Assembly (NCBI GenBank): GCA_025349905.2
Contig: MU624972.1
Coordinates: forward strand, 1 to 15,491
Direction: 5' to 3'
DNA length: 15,491 bases
DNA from: Blastocladiella britannica
Lineage: Eukaryota; Blastocladiomycota; Blastocladiomycetes; Blastocladiales; Blastocladiaceae
Shown here: positions 8,103 through 14,235 of the stretch, in pieces
How the letters are laid out: each line of letters begins with the position of its first letter
How positions within the stretch are numbered: position 1 is the stretch's first letter
Translations under genes and position numbers: made by a program
The notes under the pieces: generated by a model
Database searches by the model: none
What the model was told of the DNA's origin: nothing
Seen by the model: only the letters and a program-made list of their open reading frames with translations

Positions 8103-9956
8103 ATGAAACGCATTCGCGCCCTCTACGACTTCACCGCCGGCGCCGACGACCAGCTGTCGTTCCGGGCCGGCGAGTCGCTGTACGTGGTGCACCGCAAGCA
8201 AGGCTGGTACTTTGCGTCCACGTCGGCCGGCGCGCCGTTTGGCCGGTCCGCCGGTGCGGGGCTGGTGCCCGCCAACTACTTTGAGGACGACGGCGAGGTG
8301 CCCGATGTTCCTAACAACGGGTCTTCGTCCCGCGACTCGGCTGGGTCCTCTCGCCCTCGGTCTGCGTCCCGGACTCGTGGCCGTGCTCCAGCCGCTTCGG
8401 ACGAGGCGTATTATGATTACGACCGTACAGGCGCCTCCCGTGGTGGTGCTCGGTCCCAGTCACGTGAGCGCAATGCCGACAGCGCCGGCGCTCGGGCCGC
8501 GGCCCGCCGTGGTCCCCAACAGCAACAGCAGCAGCAACAGCAGCAACAACAAATGCGCGGTCTGTCGCCAAATCCCCAAGCCCGCGGTGGTGCACGTAGC
8601 GGTGGCGTATCGATTGACACCCCGCGCCGGACATCGTCGTTTGCCGGGTCGGACGCCGGGCCCGCCGCTTCCACCGACTACGGGACGGGCAACAACACGT
8701 ACTCGTCGCCCAATGGAGGCACCGCATTGCGTGCTCGGTCGTCGTCCGGGTCGCGCGGCATGGCGGCGGTGCGGCGCGGCCGGACCGGGTCGGACGATTC
8801 GGGTAGAGGCCGGTCGCCCAGCCCTCCACCAGCAGCAGCAGCAATGCAGACTCGCCGCCGTCTCGCGGACGATGGACAAGGCTCGCCGCCTACCACCACG
8901 CTGACGCGGTCGCGGTCCACTGGCCGCGCTCCCATGGCGCGCATGGGAAGTGAGCGCGAGTTGCCGCCACCTCGGTCCCCCGTCCGCCGCGGGTCGTCGC
9001 CAAGTCCACCGGTGGCTGCCGGCGCCGGAATCCGCCGGTCAACCACCCCCGTGCTGTCGTCGCTGGTGCGTCCGGGGACCCCAACATCCATGATGGGGGG
9101 CAACGGCCGGTCCATGACTCCCGGAGGCACATTGACGCGGCGCGGGTCCGGTGGCGCTCCCAACATGGCGACGCTGGGCCGGTCGATGGCCGGCATGTAC
9201 GACGACGAAGGTGCGCAGGACGGTGTTGGCGCCTCCATGGTACCCCGCACCGGCACATTGACCCGCAGTGTCCCCACGGCCGCCATGGACCAGACCGAGT
9301 CGTTTGGAACCCTGCGCAAGCGCGTGCAGGCCGTGGACGCCATGGCATTCGACGCCACCGCCGTTGGCACCGTGTCCCGCGGGAACGGCGGCGGCGCCAA
9401 CAGCCACCGCCGGGTCGTCGACGATATCACGCTTGTCCGTGGCTCACGTCTAGGCCCCGCTCGGTACTCGTACACACTCGCAGTCGTCTCGGCCACTGGG
9501 TCCGGATCGCAGGTGGTGAAGGGCGACGCCGAGTTTTACCAGTTTGTCGACCTGTGCACGGGCTCGCTGCCGCCCGGGACCGACATCCCCTCGCTTCCAC
9601 CCGCGCTTACCGTCGGAGCTGAAAATAACTACAAGCAGTGCATGGTGTTGCCGGCGGTGATTGCGCAGCGCGAGCGCGAGTTTGCCGCGTTTTGCAAGCG
9701 ACTGGTCGGTCTCCAGGACGTGATGGGTGGGACCGACTTGGTCGCTGGGTTCCTGGGCCTGGCTCCCATGCCGACGGTCGAGGACGCCACGTACGGGAAC
9801 GGCATGTCTAGTGGAACCATTGGCCGCGGAGCCGGGATGGGCGCTGGTGTTGGGGCTGGCGGGACTCTGACCCGTCGACCATCGCTCTCGGACCGGGTGA
9901 TGCGCATGCAGCTCGACGACGGCCGCGTGCCCGTGTCTCGAATCGGTACCCGCTAA
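8103..9956 (+). CDS. SH3 domain protein with probable C-terminal PX domain (Bem1/Scd2-like layout)
   Basis: A 617-residue single-exon protein. Residues about 3-63 form an SH3 domain: ALYDF at 6-10, a DDQLSFRAGE stretch, GWYFA, and VPANYF at the end. SH3 domains bind proline-rich partners. Residues about 439-556 look like a divergent PX (phosphoinositide-binding) domain: DAEFYQFVDL, then a proline-containing loop (SLPPAL), then VIAQREREFAAFCKRLVGL and a final hydrophobic LVAGFLGL. The canonical first Arg of the RRYxDF motif is not present. Between them lie about 370 disordered Arg/Ser/Pro-rich residues with a Q12 tract (139-150), several RRxS/RRxT sites and repeated TLTR motifs. SH3 plus PX recalls fungal polarity scaffolds of the Bem1/Scd2 group, but the usual second SH3 and PB1 domain are not seen, so orthology is uncertain. 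Confidence 0.85.
   Translation: MKRIRALYDFTAGADDQLSFRAGESLYVVHRKQGWYFASTSAGAPFGRSAGAGLVPANYFEDDGEVPDVPNNGSSSRDSAGSSRPRSASRTRGRAPAASDEAYYDYDRTGASRGGARSQSRERNADSAGARAAARRGPQQQQQQQQQQQQMRGLSPNPQARGGARSGGVSIDTPRRTSSFAGSDAGPAASTDYGTGNNTYSSPNGGTALRARSSSGSRGMAAVRRGRTGSDDSGRGRSPSPPPAAAAMQTRRRLADDGQGSPPTTTLTRSRSTGRAPMARMGSERELPPPRSPVRRGSSPSPPVAAGAGIRRSTTPVLSSLVRPGTPTSMMGGNGRSMTPGGTLTRRGSGGAPNMATLGRSMAGMYDDEGAQDGVGASMVPRTGTLTRSVPTAAMDQTESFGTLRKRVQAVDAMAFDATAVGTVSRGNGGGANSHRRVVDDITLVRGSRLGPARYSYTLAVVSATGSGSQVVKGDAEFYQFVDLCTGSLPPGTDIPSLPPALTVGAENNYKQCMVLPAVIAQREREFAAFCKRLVGLQDVMGGTDLVAGFLGLAPMPTVEDATYGNGMSSGTIGRGAGMGAGVGAGGTLTRRPSLSDRVMRMQLDDGRVPVSRIGTR
8517..8552 (+). repeat. CAA/CAG tract encoding Q12
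   Basis: Twelve consecutive glutamine codons (mixed CAA and CAG) in the SH3 protein linker. Such tracts vary in length between strains. Confidence 0.95.
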
Positions 9957-10047
9957 TGAATGTATACATATCTATTTTTTTTTTTTTGTATTTTATATGC
10001 GGCCATGGTCGTCCAAGTGCAGTGATCTTTAAAAACAACACCCTAAC
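9957..10047. other. Convergent intergenic spacer with a T13 run
   Basis: 91 nt separate the stops of the SH3 gene (+) and the permease (-). The spacer has TGTATACATATC followed by 13 T and TTTTATAT, which resembles fungal 3'-end processing sequence for the SH3 transcript. Confidence 0.5.
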
Positions 10048-12255
10048 CTAGCTCCTGCTGCCGGTGCTACTGTCGCTTATACTTGTTCTCTGGTTGCTAA
10101 GCAAAACAGTTGCCGTCGGGTGGACGGACAAGTGCCCGTGCTCGGCCGTCTTGGTGAAGGTGTGGTGCTGGTGATCCGTGGTGGTCAACATACTGCCAAT
10201 GTGGCTGCTGGTTGGCCCATGGTCATGGTGCGAATGGCCCTCGCCCGAAGCGCTCGACCATTTCATTTCGTGATCCCACAGTTTCTTGAGCTGGCGTCTA
10301 TGTTATCGTTGAATGGTCAAGTCAGTCAGTCCGGCCGGACAAAAAAAAAAAAAAGACAGAGCAAGGACCTACCGCACAAAGATCCGCTCGGGCGACAACG
10401 CCGACCGTTTCTTGGCCACCAGCCGCCAGTAAATCCCGAACGTGACGATGATCGCGGCGGTGATGCCCGTGAGCGTCGCGTAAAAAAAGAAATCGTCCAG
10501 GGACGTGGCCAGCGGACCAATCACGCCAAATGTCAGAGCAATTGCCGCGCCCACCGCCGCTCCAATATTGCCCAGAGGCGACCGGAACGGCCGTGGAAGT
10601 GTCGGCAACCGCCACTGCACGACCATGAACGCGGCCAGCACGAACGCGTACGTCGCGTACGAGAACCATGCCGAGACTTTGAGAATGTTGACGGCCAACA
10701 GCGCGTCGCCCGTCAGACAATCGCTGGTATTGTCCGAGGCGGAAGCAGCGGCCACGGCGTACCCGGTCTGAATCAGGACCGTCACCGCGACTTGCAGCAC
10801 GCACGTCAGCAGCATGGCATACACGGGCGACCCGGGCTTTGTTGTGAGCGAAATCTTGGTTGGGAACACGCCCATCCGCGACAGCGTGTAGATGTGCCGG
10901 GTCGCCGCGTACGTGCACGCCAACAGGGACGCAAACTGCGGTGGGAGCACCGCCAGCGCAATCACCGCCGACGTGATGGGACCGGCGGGACTCACAAACA
11001 GGCCGTCGACAACCGATGCCGGGTCGCAAATATCGCCAGGTACAATGGCGGTGTCGGGAAGCCGCGCACAGACCAGACGCACCACTCGATCGACCAGCGG
11101 GTGATCGGTAATGATGAACGTGGCCAGGTACGGATCATAGACGGTTGGAGCTGTCACCAGACACACGACGCCGATCACCGCCAGAGTCACAAACGCGTAC
11201 ATGACCGCCTTGGGTAACCGGCCCGCGTACAGGTTGGACGTGGTCTCTTCCGCCGTCACTGGGAATGCCTCGATCCCCAGGTATAGCCTTTTTGTCTTAT
11301 AGTGAGAGTCGTTGTTTTTTTCATTACCACCAAAGAATTAAATACCGTACCAGGAAGCAAATGGAAACGCGAGTGTGATTCCCTTGAACGAAAGTCCGGC
11401 GGTTAGATCATTTGCATTCGCCGCCGAGCAAGTTGACGATGACTCTGGTGTCCATGCAGCGTCTGCACCATTGGGAGCAGAAACGTACGCATTCTGGCCC
11501 ATCCCGGCCATGGCACCTGCATAAGCCACAACAAGTGCACAAGAGTACACTGCCAGCACCAGCGTTGTTCGGAAAAACACTTTGGGGCTCCATTCGATCA
11601 CAATCGCCACGACCGAAATGAGGATCCACCACCCATACGACGGGATATTGACACTGTCCGAGACCACGGTCTGAACCGTGGTGGCAAGCAAAACCATACT
11701 CTGAGCACCTAGCATCAGATACGACACCGCGTACAGGATGCCTGTGAAGGCACCGGTTCCGGTATTAAACGCGGCTTGCGCGAATGCTGCGGGACCAGAG
11801 GCAAATGGGAGCGCTGATGCGAGCTCGGCTACTGAAACCGACAAGGCCAGATACAGCACGGACGATAGGATAAAGGCGGCTATCATATTGGCGGATCCAT
11901 AGTTGATCCCTGTCAAATATTGTTATAATTCGGTGAATGGATATAAATATTATGGTTCGTTCAATGAAATGTGTGCATACCCGTTTGCCAGCCAGCAAAT
12001 GCGCCAGCGAGCGCGAGTCCTATACAGGGGCAACACATTAATGATATGACTAGTAAGAATTAATGGAGACGGGATCAGGATCACGGTACCAACAATGAAA
12101 CCCCACAGATCCCAGTTCCCAGCAAACGGCTCGGGCAGGACGCGACGCGCCAGGTACTCTGCGTTGGCGTCGGCGGTGGTGTTGGGGACGCGAGGTTTCC
12201 TTGGGGTCTTGAGAGCTCCAGTGAGCATTCCATTACTGCTTGAGGGCACTGGCAT
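10048..12255 (-). CDS. APC-superfamily amino acid/ethanolamine-type permease with His-rich tail
   Basis: A plasma- or vacuolar-membrane transporter of about 12 segments. I infer five exons on the minus strand: 12255-12090, 12019-11981, 11909-11351, 11287-10373, 10297-10048, giving 642 residues. The first exons join as GNWDLWGFIVG-GLALAGAFAGWQTG-INYGSANM, the first-helix region of the family. YLALSVSVAELASALPFASGPAAFA is the conserved second/third-helix signature. FASWLYLGIEAFPVTAEE (about 252-269) matches the helix-6 motif seen in ethanolamine permeases and their fungal relatives. I therefore favour an amine or amino-acid substrate but cannot fix which. The exon-5 tail (560-642) is cytosolic or lumenal and rich in histidine (GHSHHDHG, DHQHH, EHGH). 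The start is the first ATG; an in-frame TTG at 12294 is not needed. Confidence 0.88.
10298..10372 (-). other. Permease intron 4 (75 nt, GT-AG) with a T14 run
   Basis: The donor is GTGCG|GTAGGT and the acceptor ACATAG|ACGCC. Phase 2 joining gives ERIFVR-RQLKKLWDHEMKW. A run of 14 T (A on the plus strand, 10341-10354) starts about 18 nt after the donor. Without splicing, the protein would stop at the donor TAG and lose the His-rich tail. Confidence 0.8.
11288..11350 (-). other. Permease intron 3 (63 nt, GT-AG)
   Basis: The donor is CTTCCTG|GTACGG and the acceptor CAAAAAG|GCTATAC. Phase 2 joining gives FASW-LYLGIEAFPVTAEE, the conserved transporter motif. A second possible GT five bases on gives the wrong frame. 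Confidence 0.88.
11910..11980 (-). other. Permease intron 2 (71 nt, GT-AG)
   Basis: The donor is ACGG|GTATGC and the acceptor TTTGACAG|GGATC. Phase 1 joining gives FAGWQTG-INYGSANM. Confidence 0.88.
12020..12089 (-). other. Permease intron 1 (70 nt, GT-AG)
   Basis: The donor is GTTG|GTACCG and the acceptor CTGTATAG|GACTC. Phase 1 joining gives GFIVG-GLALAGAFAGW, rebuilding the glycine-rich first membrane helix. TTACTAG and CATTAATG are possible branch sites. Confidence 0.85.
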
Positions 12256-12273
12256 TTCGATTTTTATTTTGGA

Positions 12274-12282
12274 GCTTATATG
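12274..12282 (-). promoter_or_regulatory. TATA-like element upstream of the permease
   Basis: The minus strand reads CATATAAGC about 20 nt before the permease ATG at 12255. The 105-nt gap to the next gene's stop (12361) leaves room only for a compact promoter, so this is the best TATA candidate. It is close to the ATG for a TATA box, so initiation may be further upstream. Confidence 0.3.
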
Positions 12283-12360
12283 TGGGTATTCCAAGCGAGT
12301 GGATCCAATGAAAACTACAGGGACGATGAAACCCCACTATTATAAAGTAAAATCAATATT

Positions 12361-13320
12361 TCATTTTCGCTTCTTTGTTCGTTGTGGTGAGTGCGAAGAA
12401 GGGGACGGTTTCCCATTGGGAACTGACCACTGGCCATCCCGATCGCCCGCTTCAAACTCGAGGATCAATCGGTCAAGCCGTGCAAGCGTTTCGTCGGCCA
12501 GGACACGTGCGGCTCCAGCCGGTGCACCCCCTCGAGGCGAGATCCTTGGTGTTGGAGCAGTGGAAGGTACTGATTTTGAAGTAGTGGTTGCTGCCCCGAT
12601 TTCAGCCAAGCCGTCACGACCACGACTGTTGGTTTTGTTGACAGAGCCTTTGGGAACCAATGTTGTTGGCGCCGGGAGTGGTAATGGCGGCGCAATGGCC
12701 ATGGAGTGAACAGGCATTTTGGCATGCATGGCAATCCCGTACTCGAGCTGCGCGACTCGGTCCAGCGCCAGAGCCAGATCGCGCCGAGCAGCGACCGTTT
12801 CGGCGCGCGACTCGGCCAATGCCGCTCGCAATTCACTTTCCGAGTCTCCATGAACCTCGGTTTGCGAGGCCGCATTGCGGAACTGCGGACTTGGTCGCCG
12901 TGGTGGCTGATCCAAGTCTGCGGCCATTGGTGCTGGCACGGCGGTTAAAGACGTGCGCACTGATGCCATCCACCGTGCGCGATCCGCCTCCATCAACGCC
13001 AGCGCCTGCGTCAACCGCGCGTTTTCAGCGGCAGCGGCACGCACGTCGGCGCGAGCAGCCCGTACGCGTGGAACCACCGCCGACGCCAAGTGGCGCGCAA
13101 AGGCGTCCAGATCGCTCAGGACCGCGGCGGTTCGGGCCGCGTGGTCGGCCGATTCAGCCCGGGCGGCGGATAAGGCGGCATGGGCGGCGTCGAGGTCGCG
13201 ATCGCGCGCGGCTACGCCGTGTAGCGCGTGGCCGAGCTGGTCGCGCTGGATCTCAGCGGCGGCGCGAGGGTCCATTAGTTCATTGTTGTTGACAGTGTCG
13301 TCCATCATGCTTGGTTGCAT
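12361..13320 (-). CDS. Unrecognised coiled-coil protein
   Basis: A 319-residue single-exon protein that I do not recognise. Residues about 20-125 form a long Ala/Arg/Asp-rich helix with heptad-like spacing. A second helix covers about 157-200 (ELRAALAESRAETVAARRDL). A Pro/Ser/Thr-rich linker follows (about 205-265). A short C-terminal helix (LADETLARLDRLILEFEAG) ends in a basic KKRK tail that could be a nuclear signal. Between the first two helices is NAASQTEV, which loosely resembles the TQT-type motif bound by LC8 dynein light chain. The start is the first ATG, directly next to an 18-bp palindrome. It is tandem with the permease and uL16m genes on the same strand, with gaps of about 105 and 103 nt. 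The coding call rests on the long open frame and the compositional contrast with its flanks. Confidence 0.72.
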   Translation of the reverse strand: MQPSMMDDTVNNNELMDPRAAAEIQRDQLGHALHGVAARDRDLDAAHAALSAARAESADHAARTAAVLSDLDAFARHLASAVVPRVRAARADVRAAAAENARLTQALALMEADRARWMASVRTSLTAVPAPMAADLDQPPRRPSPQFRNAASQTEVHGDSESELRAALAESRAETVAARRDLALALDRVAQLEYGIAMHAKMPVHSMAIAPPLPLPAPTTLVPKGSVNKTNSRGRDGLAEIGAATTTSKSVPSTAPTPRISPRGGAPAGAARVLADETLARLDRLILEFEAGDRDGQWSVPNGKPSPSSHSPQRTKKRK

Positions 13321-13338
13321 TTTCCCATCGATGGGAAA
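13321..13338. repeat. Perfect 18-bp palindrome abutting the coiled-coil gene start
   Basis: TTTCCCATCGATGGGAAA reads the same on both strands and ends exactly at the base before the ATG (13318-13320, minus). It could be a protein-binding site or a 5' UTR hairpin near the start codon. Confidence 0.8.
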
Positions 13339-13423
13339 CCCACAATATTTTCTCGAAAACTACAAAGACAATATAGTACAGTATAAAAGAGGTTTAAATT
13401 GTTAAAATATAAATCGGCCGTGT

Positions 13424-14140
13424 TTACTGCTGGAGGGGCGACGAAGAAGACGAGGGAGGAGACGAAGGCGTCGAAGTTGACGACGACACTGGCGTAGCCG
13501 CATCAACAGTTACTTGAGGACTGGCAGGAGTGGTAGTAGCGGCCTCGTAGTTGGTCTTCTGCAGGCCCTCGAGCTTGCGCGTAATGATGGTCGTCTCGAC
13601 CGGCAGCCGCAGTCCCGCCTGGCGCAACGCGTCCTTGGCCAGCTCCCAGCGCAGCCCGCCGCCGCCAATCTCAAACACGACGCGGCCCATGGGCACACGG
13701 CACGCGTAGTACTCGAACGTGCCCTTCCCCTTACCCATGCGCGTCTCGTTGCCCTTGGACGTGACGGGAATGTCCGGGAACACGCGCAGCCACATTTCGC
13801 ATCCCTTGGCGGCACGGATCTTGCGGCGGATCAGGCGGCGCGCCGACTCGAGCTGCGCGGCCGTCAGGCGCCCTCCCTCCTTCAGCGCCAGACCGTACTC
13901 GCCGAACTGCAGGGTGGAACCCGACACGGACCCGCCCAGAGGGAGAGAGATGCGGCCCTTGTGTGCCTTGCGGAACCGCACCTTGCGCGGGTGCACGATT
14001 TCACCAGCGTAGCGGCGACTGGTGCCTACAAGGGCAGTGGAGGTTGTTGAAGTAGATGTGCCGAGAACTAGGGGCGCGGGGACGGCACGGGAGACGGTGG
14101 ACGTGGACAGGCGGGCAAAGGCGCGCGTGAGGGACAGCAT
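13424..14140 (-). CDS. MRPL16: Mitochondrial large-subunit ribosomal protein uL16m (MRPL16)
   Basis: A 238-residue protein of the mitochondrial large ribosomal subunit; the bacterial L16 family binds 23S rRNA near the A-site and peptidyl transferase centre. The start at 14140 gives an N-terminus rich in Ser/Thr/Arg with few acids (MLSLTRAFARLSTST...), a typical mitochondrial import sequence. Cleavage is plausible near RRYAGE. The L16 core runs from HPRKVRFRKAHKGRIS through FGEYGLALKEGGRL, RRLIRRKIR, WLRVFPDIPVTSKGNETRMGKGKG and PMGRVVFEIGG. The last 35 or so residues are a Ser/Thr/Pro-rich extension not found in bacterial L16. The frame is open upstream to 14326, but that part crosses the POP1 first exon and lacks family sequence. 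It is divergent from POP1 across only 95 nt. Confidence 0.96.
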   Translation of the reverse strand: MLSLTRAFARLSTSTVSRAVPAPLVLGTSTSTTSTALVGTSRRYAGEIVHPRKVRFRKAHKGRISLPLGGSVSGSTLQFGEYGLALKEGGRLTAAQLESARRLIRRKIRAAKGCEMWLRVFPDIPVTSKGNETRMGKGKGTFEYYACRVPMGRVVFEIGGGGLRWELAKDALRQAGLRLPVETTIITRKLEGLQKTNYEAATTTPASPQVTVDAATPVSSSTSTPSSPPSSSSSPLQQ

Positions 14141-14235
14141 ATTGCTATTTACTTCTTTTTCCAGTCCTGCGAGTACTAAAGTATTGGTGGAGTATTGTAC
14201 TTTTGAGAGGAGAAGAAAAAAAACGCGAAAAATCA
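14141..14235. promoter_or_regulatory. 95-bp bidirectional promoter, MRPL16 / POP1
   Basis: The two start codons are only 95 nt apart on opposite strands, so both transcripts must start in or very near this gap. It contains AAAGTA...TACTTT arms (about 14177-14202) and an A/G-rich leader before the POP1 ATG. I see no clear TATA box in either direction. Confidence 0.6.

Noticed and set aside
12256..12294. Upstream TTG start for the permease
   Set aside because: A proper ATG follows at 12255 and the intervening codons overlap a TATA-like, A-rich leader.
13381..13390. TATA-box-like GTATAAAAGA on the plus strand
   Set aside because: No plus-strand gene starts downstream; it lies between two minus-strand genes.
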